A DNA stretch of 64,000 bases, from the NCBI RefSeq assembly GCF_030247185.1, contig NC_080572.1:103135698-103199697 (forward strand), given 5' to 3'. This document shows positions 33,452 through 44,242 of this stretch, piece after piece. How positions within the stretch are numbered: the stretch's first letter is position 1; each line of letters starts with the position of its first letter. The translations under genes were made by a program, and so were the position numbers. This stretch comes from Malaya genurostris. Its lineage: Eukaryota > Arthropoda > Insecta > Diptera > Culicidae. The notes beneath the pieces are model-generated. The model ran no database searches, had not been told where the DNA came from, and worked only from the letters and a program-made list of their open reading frames with translations.

Positions 33452-34689
33452 AAATAGTGTAATCATTTTTGTTTGAAGATTCGCATAGTCGTAGCAGTAA
33501 TACACATGATTCGTCCATCCGAATCACTGTTAGTTGATCGAACATCGAAAAAAAGCTTATCCGAACGAAACAAAAATAAAACTCTTCAATCTTCCAGATA
33601 AGGACCCAAACTCTAAACTGCCATGTTTTGAAAGCTCATTCATCTTTGTATCCATACTAGCAGTCGACTCCGAGTCCGAGACCAACATTCCAACGGGCGC
33701 TTTTTCTTACATCGTGCCGAAAACTTCAAATCGAAGAAAATCAATTGAACCAAAAATAAATGCGCTCCGTGCCCTGTCAGGGTGACAGTTGAATACGCTT
33801 GTATAAACACTTTTAGCGTCGGTCTTGGGTCGGTGAGAAGCGCTGTGCTAGCCGTTGGCACTTGGCCCCGCTTGGCACCGTTCGATTCAACCAGACTGGA
33901 CAAATCAAAGAGATCGATTATGCGGAATCAACACCGAAAGATCGTGAAGTAAGTACCGCCATCCGCCGCACTCCCCGTTATCCTCGCGTTGTTGGCGCGT
34001 TCTGAGGTGTGACCGTTCCGTTACTGGACGGTTTGGCCGGGTGTGCTGACGCGGGGTCTTTTCCCGCGAGGTCCACAACGCGGGTCGCCAACCTGCCGTG
34101 AAGCGCAGAGGATGAAGTGTGAAAAACAAATTCAATTCAAGCGTCAAATTATTTTTCCCAGTCGTACCCCGCCGATTCTGGATCTGAAACATTTACACAG
34201 CACAGCACACATACTCGAAGTGACCGTTTCGATATACGATTTGCATGAGGTCGGTGGAGTGCGCCCGATATCGTGAAGTTTAATTTAAACTGAACTGAAA
34301 ACGGGTCATTAGGCTTGTGCGAGAATGGCAATTGTGGTCCAAAGCCGCCATCGTCTGCGAATGCGAATTGCTTCTAAGGGAATACTTTCAAATGAAACGC
34401 TTAACATCTTTCATTGGCCGTTCATTTCTAAGTTTTTCGCTCAACGTTTTGAATCACATTTTAGGATAAGAACCTATTATGAGCAATGTTAGTCCCACTA
34501 AGTATGGGGGGAAAGAAAAATATTAGACATTTGAAAATATATTACTAGGCTAGTGTATCCAGCAAACCTTAACCTAATTCCTCGATACGAATCGTTAAAC
34601 CAAAGTTTGCAGCTAACAAAACGTTTGGTTAAGGGAGTCAGCATGTTAAAATCAATTGCAACCTATGGGACTGTGAGAATTATTATTTG
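33452..34689. other. Unassigned region, GC-rich at 33.6-34.3 kb
   Basis: No repeat recognised in 33.6-34.3 kb, which is distinctly GC-richer than the window. It may be a host promoter or first-exon region (see the weak exon candidate at 33920). Downstream to 34.69 kb is AT-rich and unassigned. Confidence 0.35.
33920..33948 (+). other. Weak candidate first coding exon with splice donor
   Basis: ATG at 33920 opens a frame reading MRNQHRKIV and reaches a strong donor-like GTAAGT at 33949 after GTGAA. It follows a GC-rich, non-repetitive 150-bp stretch. A consensus donor alone is common by chance and no acceptor or downstream exon could be tied to it, so this is only a pointer for RNA evidence. 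Confidence 0.15.
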
Positions 34690-35118
34690 AGCTTAAGTTT
34701 GTGAAAATCGGTCAAGCCATCTCTGGGAAAAATGAGTGATATTATTTGACACATACTCACACCCATACATACATACACACATACATATACATTTGTCAGC
34801 TCGATGAACTGTGTCAAATGGTATAGGACACTTAGCCCTCCGTGTCCCGGGTTGGCGGTTCAATGCATAGGACGCTGGTTCCACAAGCCAGTTGTCGTAT
34901 GTTCGAGCCCCGACCTGGAAGGATTTTTAGTGTCAGTAGGATCGTAATACTAGCCATGCAATGATTCTGTACACTAAGAATCGGCTGTGAAGTCTGTTGA
35001 AAACAAAAAGGCCAAATTCCACAAAAGGAATGTAATGCCTTGAAAATCCTGCCCTCCGAGCTAATTTTCACTTGTCAGTTTTTCAAGTGATTGTATAAAG
35101 TTTCTATATGAGAAAGGT
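34690..35118 (+). repeat. Repeat P copy interrupted by a SINE
   Basis: Left part: GTTTGTGAAAATCGGTCAAG and the ACAT-rich stretch to CCCTCCG (34842). Right part resumes at GCCCTCCG (35051) and ends in CTATATGAGAAAGGTA. The interrupting SINE occupies 34843-35050. Confidence 0.75.
34843..35050 (+). mobile_element. tRNA-derived SINE, family S1, inserted in repeat P
   Basis: A 208-bp plus-strand copy flanked by GCCCTCCG on both sides (34835-34842 and 35051-35058), a probable target duplication. Box A-like GGCGGTTCAATGCATAGG at about 34854, box B TGTTCGAGCCCC at about 34899-34910. The body ends AAGGAATGTAATGCC followed by TTGAAAA. Confidence 0.87.
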
Positions 35119-35284
35119 AATAAATATATTTTTATAGAATAGAATCGTTATCATGATTTTGTGATAATACTAACAAGTGGGTACAAATTGAATTAAAGAA
35201 AAATATCAAGGATGGTAGAAATCTACAAATGGTTCCATCTGCTAATGACGGTTACCTGCAATAATTTTAGCGTTATTCAGTCGG
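35119..35284. other. Unassigned spacer before LINE B
   Basis: No feature; the exact 5' end of LINE B is not fixed because no duplication could be matched to its 3' flank. Confidence 0.3.
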
Positions 35285-35410
35285 TGTTGAACAGTCGTTC
35301 GCACCGCACGCGTATAGCTCTTGGCTCCTGGAATTTTTTTTTCTGGCTACCTAGAGTTTCATTGATTCAAGGCTTCAGTCTTTTTCAAGGCTACCTGAAT
35401 CACTAACTAA

Positions 35411-35481
35411 GTGACTAAGTGATACAAAGAGTGATATTAGAGTGACTAAGTGATACAAAGAGTGATATTAGAGTGACTAAG
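35411..35481 (+). repeat. 31-bp direct repeat in the LINE B 5' UTR
   Basis: GTGACTAAGTGATACAAAGA followed by GTGATATTAGA occurs at 35411 and 35442 without mismatch, with a third partial copy at 35473. Copy-number variation of such 5' UTR units is common in LINEs. Confidence 0.9.
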
Positions 35482-35574
35482 AAATTAATCAGCCTTTTTT
35501 AAGGCTAGCTAGGAGTCTAATCGAAGACTAATTTAGCCTAGTTAATTTAATTTAAAATTTCATTAATTTCAAAA

Positions 35575-37065
35575 ATGCCTGCGTCCAACCGGAAAGGCAA
35601 CAAGCCTAAGGCTAAAAATAATTCAATACGGAATAAATCACAATCCGTTATTCAACATTTTTCTAATAACATTCATGATCTTATAGAATCTGAATGTAAA
35701 AATAAAAGACAACGGACGGATTTCCCTTCCGTTGATCCTATGCCGTCTAACAATATTTACGAGATTCTTCCTGAATCCGATTGTAGCGACATAGAAGAAA
35801 ATTCTTCAAAAATTCCCAAAATGGACGCTTGTCGTTCTGGGAAGAAACATCAATCTATGCCACCAGTGACGGTGATGATTTCCGACTTCAAAGCATTCCG
35901 TACTGAGCTTTCTACTTTTCTCCCGGAAGTAAAAGTCTCATTTCAAATCGGACGAAGAGGAGAATGTCGAGTCTTGGTGGATGGATTGGAAGATTACGAA
36001 AGTCTTATTCGATATTTGTCCGAAAAACTTCATAAATTTTATTCATATGATATAAAATCAGACAGACCTTTCAAGGCTGTCTTGAAAGGATTATCAAATG
36101 ATCAAAGTATTGATGAAATTAAAAATGAACTAAAAGAATTGCTTGGTTTTGCCCCTTCCCAAGTAATACTTATGAAAAAAAGAGCGAATGGTACTTCTAA
36201 ACCACGCTCTGGAATTTCCCATGAACTTTACCTAATACACTTCAATCGAAGTGATGTAAACAATTTGAAAACTTTAGAAAAAGTACGTTTCATTTCCCAC
36301 ATTAAAATTCATTGGGAACATTATAAACGGCATAATCGTATTGCAAACTTAACGCAATGTCGTCGTTGCCAAGGCTTCGGTCATGGAACCAAAAATTGTC
36401 ATATGGATATACGGTGTTTGAATTGTGGTAAATCGCATTCGAAAGACGCTTGTCCAATGAATGAAACCACTGATAAATTTTCATGTTCAAATTGCAATGG
36501 AAATCATAAATCCAATTATTTGAAATGTCCTGTCAGGGAAAAAATTTTAAACGCTCGTTCGCTTAGACAACAAGTCAAATCAACGACCTTAAATTTACAG
36601 AACATACCTGAAAATTCTTCTAAGGCACCTGCCAATTCGTCTTCTAACGAAAACAATTTATTGACAGGTAGATCGACCTCGTCATCATCTTCTTCTAATG
36701 TCAGTTATGCTGGTATATTAGGTAGAAATCTATCTCCTATTTCTTCTAATGTAAATAATCAAAACACAGGACCGCCTTGCAGTTCTTCTTCTAACGAAAA
36801 CAATTTATTAATAGGTAGACCGGCCAAATCATCTTCTTCTAATGGCAGTCTACCTACAAATATTCCTTCAATGCCATTCGCTTCTTTAAATGAAGTCGAT
36901 TTAGGCGATATAACTGAAAATAAAATGATCTACCTACAAGATCAACTTTTTCAAATGATCATCCAAATGAATTCGACTTCATCACTTTTTGAAGCATTTC
37001 AAATCGGATGGAAATTTGCAAATAATATTATAATGAATTTAAAATTTAACAGTGATGTTAAATAA
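35575..37065 (+). CDS. LINE B ORF1: gag-like zinc-knuckle protein
   Basis: A fully open 496-residue protein. A PRE-C2HC-like domain spans about residues 160-260 (RPFKAVLKGLS, DEIKNELKELLGF). Zinc knuckles follow: CRRCQGFGHGTKNC (2-4-4) at about residue 263, CLNCGKSHSKDAC (2-3-4) at about 281, and CSNCNGNHKSNYLKC at about 302. The C-terminal third is Ser/Asn-rich with two similar SSSNENNLL(T/I)GR segments, a short internal duplication. Starts at ATG 35575 after an AAAA-rich leader. It ends 11 bases into the start of ORF2. The protein would bind element RNA. Confidence 0.88.
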   Translation: MPASNRKGNKPKAKNNSIRNKSQSVIQHFSNNIHDLIESECKNKRQRTDFPSVDPMPSNNIYEILPESDCSDIEENSSKIPKMDACRSGKKHQSMPPVTVMISDFKAFRTELSTFLPEVKVSFQIGRRGECRVLVDGLEDYESLIRYLSEKLHKFYSYDIKSDRPFKAVLKGLSNDQSIDEIKNELKELLGFAPSQVILMKKRANGTSKPRSGISHELYLIHFNRSDVNNLKTLEKVRFISHIKIHWEHYKRHNRIANLTQCRRCQGFGHGTKNCHMDIRCLNCGKSHSKDACPMNETTDKFSCSNCNGNHKSNYLKCPVREKILNARSLRQQVKSTTLNLQNIPENSSKAPANSSSNENNLLTGRSTSSSSSSNVSYAGILGRNLSPISSNVNNQNTGPPCSSSSNENNLLIGRPAKSSSSNGSLPTNIPSMPFASLNEVDLGDITENKMIYLQDQLFQMIIQMNSTSSLFEAFQIGWKFANNIIMNLKFNSDVK

Positions 37066-38092
37066 TTATTTGAATATTTTAAATTGGAATGCTCGATCTT
37101 TGAAATCGAGTGAAGATGAATTTTATAATTTTCTCAAAGTTCACAAAATTCATATTGCCATTGTGACAGAAACTTTTCTTAAACCAAATGTAAAATTGAA
37201 AAGTAATCCACATTATGTGGTTCATCGATTTGACAGGTTTACTGGAATTGGTGGTGGAGTTGCCATTTTTGTCCAACGGCAAATTAAACATCGAATTTTA
37301 CCTTCTTTCAATACTAAAGTTATTGAAAGCTTGGGAATCGAAGTTGAAACCATTCATGGAATTTATTTCATCGCTGGAGCATATTTGCCATTCCAATGCA
37401 CCGGCGAACAATTAAATTTCTTTAAAGGCGATTTGCAAAAACTTACAAGATATCGATCGAAATTTTTCGTAATAGGGGACTTAAATGCTAAGCATGTCCA
37501 GTGGAATTGTAGGCAAAATAACAGTAATGGTAAAATACTTCATAATCAACTCTCAGCTGGTTACTTTACAGTTCTTCATCCCAGTAATCCTACTTGTTTC
37601 TCTTCCGTGAAAAACCCGTCTACAATTGATCTGGTTCTAACAGATCAAAGTCACATTTGTAGTGAACCGATTACTCATGCTGATTTTGACTCAGATCATC
37701 TTCCTGTAACATTCAGACTTTCCAACGAAGCTATAATTAATCCAATTAGTTCTATTTTCAACTATCATAGAGCAAATTGGTTGGATTACAGATCTCACAT
37801 TGAAAATCATGTGGATCATGAAACTATTTTAGAAAATTCTGCGGATATCGACACAGCAATTGATAATTTGAATCATTATATTATCGAAGCTAGAAATCTT
37901 TCAGTTCCCAAAGCTCAAACTAAATTAAATTCTCCTATCATCGATGACAATCTTCAACTGCTCATTCGGTTGAAGAATGTTCGTCGACGACAATATCAAC
38001 GTTCTCGTGATCCTGCTATGAAAAACATAGTTAAGGATTTACAAAAAGAAATTAAACATAGATTTACTCTTTTGCGAAATGAAACTTTCTAA
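37055..38092 (+). pseudogene. LINE B ORF2, endonuclease part
   Basis: The APE-type endonuclease is complete: NILNWNARSLKS, VTETFLKP (catalytic Glu), GDLNAKHVQWNC, STIDLVLTD and DSDHLPVTF. The ATG at 37055 overlaps the ORF1 stop (ATGTTAAATAA). The frame closes at 38092, just after RNETF, where the protein of this group should continue into the linker before the reverse transcriptase. The reading resumes one frame over with SKVLKKPQ, so a deletion, not just a single-base slip, is likely. Confidence 0.88.
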
Positions 38093-39086
38093 GGTTCTTA
38101 AGAAACCTCAGAAACCTATTCCTGCTCTCAAGGAAGGAAATCAAATACTTCTTACAAATGGCGAAAAAGCTCAAAAACTTGCTCAGCAGTTCGAGAGTGT
38201 CCACAATTTTAATTTGAACGTTGTGAGTCCTATTGAAAATGAAGTCTCACTGAAATATGATCATATTTCAACCCAAGTGTTATCACACGATGACATTATT
38301 GAGACGAATTTTGATGAAATTAAATCAATTATTAGAAAACTTAAAAACATGAAGGCTCCTGGTAATGATGGAATTTTTAATATTCTTATTAAAAATCTTC
38401 CCGATGTTGCCTTGAGACTCCTGGTTAAAATTTTCAACAAGTGTTTTTCATTAGCTTACTTCCCAAAAAGATGGAAAAACGCTAAAGTAATTCCTATCCT
38501 AAAACCTGATAAAAACCCAGCAGAAACATCAAGTTATCGCCCAATTAGCTTACTTTCTTCTATCAGTAAACTTTTTGAAAAAATTATCTTGTTAAGAATG
38601 ATGACTCATATAAATGAGAATTCAATTTTTTTACCAGAGCAGTTTGGATTTCGTCATGAGCATTCAACTACTCATCAACTTGTCAGAGTAACGAACATGA
38701 TAAAATCAAATAAATCTTCTGGGTTATCCACTGGAGTTGCTCTTCTAGACATAGAAAAAGCATTCGACAGTGTTTGGCACAAAGGTTTAATAGCAAAAAT
38801 GTCTGATTTCCAGTTTCCTATTTATTTGATCAAAATGATTCAAAATTATTTAACTGATCGTACTCTTCAGGTTAGCTATCAGAATTGTAAATCTGAATTG
38901 CTACCCGTACGAGCCGGTGTTCCGCAGGGTTCGAGTGTAGCTCCAATCTTGTATAATATTTTCACTTCTGATCTTCCAAATCTACCCGTTGGTTGTCAGA
39001 AATCGCTATTCTGTGACGACACAAGTCTGTTAGCCACAGGTAGAAATCTAAGAGTGATCTGCAGTCGCCTACAAAGAAGTTTAAAT
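38079..39086 (+). pseudogene. LINE B ORF2, reverse transcriptase part (5' of the insertion)
   Basis: Reverse transcriptase fingers and palm: MKAPGNDGIF, SYRPISLLSSISKLFEKI, LLDIEKAFDSVWH (first catalytic Asp), GVPQGSSVAPILYNIF and LFCDDTSLLA (catalytic Asp pair, with Cys where Ala is usual). The reading stops being LINE B at about residue LQRSLN (39086), where the tail repeat of the inserted LINE C begins. Confidence 0.88.
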
Positions 39087-39187
39087 ATTTTATTTGTTTG
39101 TTTATTTGTTTATTTGTTTGTTTCTTATGATTCATCTGACATAGTTTGTCTTAATGAATAAAAATTAATGAACTAAGTACACTAAAT

Positions 39188-42100
39188 TTAATTTTCACGA
39201 TACACAATATGAAAAAGGTCAAGTAGACGTTGATGAAACACACGGGACGACACATTAAAATCGAAATACTGGAAAAACTCGTTGAATCTCGTACAGACAG
39301 AGCGAAAAGGTTCGTGCTGTCCATAAACCGTATTCCTTGATTCCAGGAGCAGAAAGTTGCGTTGACGAAGTGATCTTTCCGGTGCGTAGAGATTTAACCG
39401 CATTAGCAAAGGTGGGCAGTCAATATCCCCCAAAAGCAGTTTAGCAGCAAATGTAGCTTGAGCAATGATTCGTCGTGTTTCCAATGGCTCAAGATTCAAT
39501 AGACGACATCGATCGGTATAGGGCGGTAAATTCATGGGGTCACGCCACGGTAGCAGTCGCAGAGCGTATCGCACAAATTTTCGTTGAACAGCTTCAATCC
39601 TAGTTTTCCAGAGAGCATGGTAAGGACACCACACCACAGCGTTTGACTCGAGTATAGAGCGTACAAGTGAGCAATACAAAGATCTCAAACACAACGGATC
39701 CCGAAACTCTGAGGCAATCTTCATGATGAAACCGAGTTGACGATTGGCTTTGGCTAAAATTTCGTCATAATGAAGTCTAAAAGTCATTTTTTGATCCAGA
39801 ATGACACCAAGATCCTTTATATTCTCCACTCGTGTCATAGATCTTCCCGCAATGAAATAATCGAATATGACTGGATCAGTTTTACGATGGAAGGAGATGA
39901 TACAGCATTTCTCGATACTTAAACATAAATAGTTCTTTGAGCACCATTCAACGTACGTTTGAATCATTTCCTGTAACTCAATGCAATCCAGGAGACATTT
40001 GACAACTTTAAAGATTTTTGTGTCATCGGCATAGGAGAGTCTGCATTCCGGTGGTAATAGTAGCAGAAAATCGTTCATGAAAATCGAAAACAGCAGCGGT
40101 CCAAGATTACTGCCTTGCGGAACTCCGGACAGGTTTGAGAAAACTTCTGAAGTCGAGGAGCCAACTTTTACACTGACATAACGGTTTGTTAGGTAGGATC
40201 TGAACCATTTCACGCTCATCGATGAGATTCCCAGTCGTTGCAATTTTGATAGAAGAATTCCATGATCCACTCGGTCAAATGCTGCTTTGAGATCCATATA
40301 TGCTGCGTCGATTTGCCATCCGCCTTCCATACTCTACACACATTTCGAAGTGAACAACATGAGATTAGATGACACCGAACGTTTCGGATAGAACCCATGC
40401 TGCTCGTTATCTATGTAGTTCCTACAGCTGGCAAAGAGGGAATCGTTCACAATAATTTCGAACAGCTTTGAGCAAGCACACAAAGACGTTATTCCTCGAT
40501 AATTGGAGACATTGCGTTTATCACCTTTTTTGTGAACAGGAAACAGATAGGAGAACTTCCATCGAGAAGGAAACTCACATTGTAGAGTTGAAAGGTTAAA
40601 CAGTCTTGCTAGTGGATAACTGAGAGCGCCTGCACAACGCTTCAGCACAGATGAGGGAATACCGTCGGGTCCAGCAGCGAACGACAACTTCAATTTGTTC
40701 AATGCGACTCTAACCATTTCTTCGGTTACAAGCGGAATATTGAAATTGAAAATATCACGAGGCACATCTGTGACTGCTTCGTCTATTTGCATCAGTGTAG
40801 CAGAACTTTCGTTGAATGTTTGTTTAAAATGACGGGCAAATAAATCGCACTTTTCCTTTTCGTTGCGGGCCGTTTCATCGGTTAAGTACATAGAGTGCGG
40901 AAGGCCAACCTCTCTCCTTTTTGAGTTAACGAAGGACCAGAAACGTTTAGGGTTTCGACGAAGATTCATTCCAATACGTTTAATATAGCAACGATATAGA
41001 AAAATGTTGTAACGGCGATACTGTCTAGTTACTATATTCAGTTGTTGTTTGATGTACTGCGAACGAGTGTTACAATATTTTCGTAAGGTGGCAGAACGTG
41101 TTCGCTTAAGAGCACGTAAACGTGGATTAGACCACGGCGGTTTTAGCGGTGGACGACTAGCTGGAACAGCTTGAGAAACAACACTTTCTACAGCATCGCA
41201 GAAACATTCAACAGCGTCATTGACATTAGCAGTCCTTTCAATGAATCGCCAGTCGATAACGGAAAGTAGATCGTTCAGTTCGGCATAATTGACTCGACGA
41301 AAGTCAAGAGAGAATGAGATAGATGGTTCGTCGTACTCAATTGGCGTTGGTATCCTAAACTCAACGCCTAGAGCGGGATGGTCCGCGTCAAGGTCAATCA
41401 GTGGCTCAACTGGCGAGAAAACGTTTATGACCGGTAAAGCGACATCATTTGCGAGTATTAAATCTAACAGACGATCGTTTCGATTCAGCAATGTATTAAT
41501 CTGGGTAAATCCATTCAGGTTGAACCCATCGAGAAGACCGCTGCAGGCAGTCGGAATTTGCGACAGCAGTGGATCTACGAAAGGTAATCCGCCTTCAGGA
41601 AAACACCATCGTAAACCGGATTGATTATAGTCACCGAACAATAGCGCAGGAGTGCGAGGGCTTAATCGGAAAGATATCGAACTCAAGGAGTCTATGTGCT
41701 CATTGATACTCACCGAGTCGTTTTTACGATCAGGGGGCAGGTAGATTACTCCGATACTAAGCGAATCTCGTGGGAGTTCAACCAATACCCATAACTGCTC
41801 AAGCGATACAGATATGATTGTTTGATCAATTGAACTGCTAAATTTTTTCGATACTGCGATCAGTACGCCTCCTCCGCGTGTTTTGTGGCTGTTCAGCGGG
41901 GAGCGATCACTCCTGTAAACAGCATACAGGTGACCGAAGAGTTGCACAGAGAAAATTTGATCATTCAGCCAGGTTTCCGTTAGGACGATAATGTCGTATT
42001 CGGCATCCGAAACAGCTAGGAAGAATGCATCAATTTTTGTCCTCAATCCACGCACGTTCTGGTAGTAAATGCGTAAACCATTCGAAAAAGTAACACTAGA

Positions 42101-42235
42101 AAGCGGAAAATTGTCAAGTACAGCGGGTTCTAGTAGCTCATTATACTCGCCTGGAGTAGCATGTCGGAAGCCTCCTCTACCATCACCGACCACAGGACCG
42201 GGACGATGACGATGATGGATGTCTTCGGAGAGCAC
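39188..42235 (-). pseudogene. LINE C ORF2 with one in-frame stop
   Basis: Endonuclease: YYQNVRGLRTKIDAFF, TETWLND, LFGDYNQSGLRW, LDLILAND and DADHPALG. Reverse transcriptase: PDGIPSSVLKRC, FPVHKKGDKRNVSNYRGIT, AAYMDLKAAFDRVDHGIL, GVPQGSNLGPLLFSIFMND and LSYADDTKIF (catalytic Asp pair). The thumb and C-terminal region (RKFVRYALRLLPWRDPMNLP) is complete to the stop at 39188-39190. A single TAG at 40336-40334 (minus strand) splits the protein between the fingers and the first catalytic Asp; both halves are in the same frame. Apart from this there is no frameshift. No ATG is evident near the ORF1/ORF2 junction, where the frames adjoin within about 40 bases, so translation may depend on ORF1. Confidence 0.9.
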
Positions 42236-42273
42236 GACTGGGTGGAGTGGTAGGGAGACTTCCTTAGTGCTTG

Positions 42274-43125
42274 TTACTGGGTGTCCCGGATCCGAGGCTG
42301 CGACGACGATGGTTGAGGAGTGCCGTTGTCTAAAGGGGTCGTAAGTGCTCCTTTTTCGGCAGTACGCACTTTAACGTGATCGACAAATTCGCGAAAGAGA
42401 AGTCCACTGGGCCAGGTCGATGCGTCAAGTGATTGTTCTTTTAAAGATGGGTCTAGTCCGACTTTAAACGATATAAACGTCAATTTGGTTGGGTCCGCAT
42501 CTTTTGGAACAAGCCGTACGACATCGACAGCGTCAGATACATTGAGACAGCGAGATACAATTTTTTGCACATCTTCAACGGTCACCAATGGTTGAAATCC
42601 AGATAAGTAGAGCCAAAATTTGTGTGATGCTACTGGAGAAACAATGAACGGAACAGATAAATCGCTCAGATCGATAGATTTGGTTCCATGTACAGCAGCA
42701 TCTTGCACGGCTTGTCCATTGTTTCCACGGCGACGTTTTACTCCTAATTTTGGCCAGCCGCTTGTGTTCATAGAATTGGCAGAGGATCGTTTATTTGCTA
42801 AATCTTCGACCTGCTTGCCAAGCGCTTCGATCAGATCGAAAAGTTGACGAACCTGAGCAGAAAGACTATCAAAATTCGTTGGATGGGACTGCTCTGAACC
42901 TAGCACATCCTTGATGTAGGAAGACACACTGCGGCCGTTCAGTTCAGTTTTACATTTGGAGCAAACGTACATTGCTTTTCCTTGCGTAAACAGATCCCTG
43001 TTTGAACGGTTATTAAAACCACAGCATTGCTGGCTGATGTGAAAGAATGCATCACAAAAACCACATCGCACTGGTTCCAATTCGTTGATAAGCAAGTGGC
43101 ATTCTCCGCATAGCTTTTTTTCCAT
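42274..43125 (-). CDS. LINE C ORF1: PHD-type zinc-finger protein
   Basis: A 283-residue open frame from ATG at 43125. The N-terminus holds a PHD-like Cys/His finger (CGECHLLI, RCGFCDAFFHISQQC, YVCSKCKTEL; about residues 6-58) as is typical of first ORFs in CR1-clade LINEs. A probable coiled stretch follows (SLSAQVRQLFDLIEALGKQV), then a basic segment (GVKRRRGNNG) and a C-terminal domain of about 100 residues (FWLYLSGFQPLVTVEDVQKI) that resembles the RNA-recognition-like region of such proteins. Family role: RNA binding and particle formation. No defect seen. Confidence 0.82.
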   Translation of the reverse strand: MEKKLCGECHLLINELEPVRCGFCDAFFHISQQCCGFNNRSNRDLFTQGKAMYVCSKCKTELNGRSVSSYIKDVLGSEQSHPTNFDSLSAQVRQLFDLIEALGKQVEDLANKRSSANSMNTSGWPKLGVKRRRGNNGQAVQDAAVHGTKSIDLSDLSVPFIVSPVASHKFWLYLSGFQPLVTVEDVQKIVSRCLNVSDAVDVVRLVPKDADPTKLTFISFKVGLDPSLKEQSLDASTWPSGLLFREFVDHVKVRTAEKGALTTPLDNGTPQPSSSQPRIRDTQ

Positions 43126-43422
43126 TTTTGTTTTGTTCTGGTTCACCAAACACACAGCAGCAAGTAAATGAACAAAAGAAGAGCTACTGGTTCTAACAAT
43201 CAGTGTGGCGCCAAAACAATAAAAACTTTATCCGAATTGACGGCAAATAGCTTATGAACAGGCTCAAACTCGATGCACACTCCAATGACCGGTTTTGTAA
43301 AATACACTTTCGAATACGATTAATATCGAACAAAATCAATATGCTTAAGAAAACACGCCAAAAATCGTAAAAAACCTAGCATAGAAAAACTAACGATGTT
43401 TCAGCACACAAGTGTTGCCAAA

Positions 43423-43989
43423 GTTTTCAGTGATTATCTGTCAAAATGGAAAATTAAACCAAATGCAGCAAAAACGCAATTAATTATCTTTCCTCACAAG
43501 CCAAGAGCTTCTTTTCTTAAACCAAACAATAATCACATTCTCAAATTGAATGGCTTGGAATTGACATGGTCTGATCAAGCTAAATACTTAGGTTTAACGT
43601 ATGACAAAAAACTCACTTTCAAGGATCACATTGAAGGAATCCAGGCAAAGTGTAATAAATATATTAAATGTTTATATCCTCTTATAAACAGAAATTCTAA
43701 GCTCTGTCTAAAAAACAAATTGTTAATTTATAAACAAATTTTCAGACCAGCCATGCTTTATGCGGTACCAATTTGGTCAAGCTGTTGTTCCACCAGGAAG
43801 AAAACGCTTCAAAGGATTCAGAATAAAATTCTGAAAATGATTCTGAAGCGTCCTCCCTGGTTTAGTACAAATGAGTTACACAGACTCACAAATATAGAAC
43901 CATTAGATGTAATGTCACATAATATTATAAGCAAATTCCGACAAAAATCGATGCAATCTTCAATTGAATCGATTCGCTCTCTGTATTAG
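43423..43989 (+). pseudogene. LINE B ORF2, C-terminal part (3' of the insertion)
   Basis: Resumes LINE B exactly where 39086 leaves it: VFSDYLSKWKIKPNAAKTQL, KYLGLTYDKKLTFKDHIEGI, KQIFRPAMLYAVPIW and the terminal SMQSSIESIRSLY before the stop. Codons upstream of VFSDYL (from 43396) come from LINE C and are not part of the protein. The uninterrupted reading to the natural stop shows that the C-terminus was intact before LINE C arrived. Confidence 0.88.
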
Positions 43990-44203
43990 TTAGTAAGTTA
44001 GTATATAAGTTCCTTTTCCCCATTACACAATACAAGTAGGTTTAGAATTTTCCCTACACAAAAATCTCAGAATTGCGGAAGCAAATGATGTCTTCATGGT
44101 AATAACCAAATCATATATATAATAGGGCTGAAAAGTCACCACTTGTGGCTGAACACCCAATTTAAATCTTAATAATTTAATTTTAACTCATATTCCAATA
44201 AAT

Positions 44204-44241
<38 letters not shown>
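43990..44241 (+). terminator. LINE B 3' UTR and A-tail
   Basis: About 220 bases of AT-rich UTR with AATAAA at about 44198, then 30 A residues (44212-44241). Confidence 0.8.

Positions 44242-44242
<1 letters not shown>

Larger units (their letters stand above)
39087..43422 (-). mobile_element. CR1-clade LINE inserted in LINE B (LINE C)
   Basis: About 4.3 kb on the minus strand, with a 5' UTR (about 43422-43126), PHD-finger ORF1, ORF2 and a short 3' UTR ending in an (AAACAAAT)n-type tail (39087-39120 on the plus strand as TTTGTTTA repeats). CR1-clade elements characteristically end in such short repeats instead of poly(A). It inserted into the reverse transcriptase of LINE B; no clear duplication flanks it, which is not rare for this clade. 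Apart from one stop in ORF2 it appears complete, so it is younger than LINE B. Confidence 0.9.
35285..44241 (+). mobile_element. Jockey-clade (Juan-like) LINE, split by another LINE (LINE B)
   Basis: 5' UTR, ORF1 and the start of ORF2 are at 35285-39086; the rest of ORF2 and the 3' UTR resume at 43423-44241. The gap is a CR1-clade LINE on the opposite strand. The element lacks RNase H and ends in a 30-base A-tail (44212-44241). Domain content (PRE-C2HC-like region plus knuckles in ORF1, APE endonuclease plus reverse transcriptase in ORF2) and the C-terminal sequence resemble the mosquito Juan group of the Jockey clade. Without the insertion it would be about 4.6 kb. It is dead: a frame-disrupting deletion at ~38.09 kb as well as the insertion. 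Confidence 0.9.

Noticed and set aside
39050..39161. C-terminal Phe/Val/Leu-rich extension of the LINE B reverse transcriptase
   Set aside because: It is the translation of the terminal short-repeat tail of the inserted LINE C, not part of LINE B.
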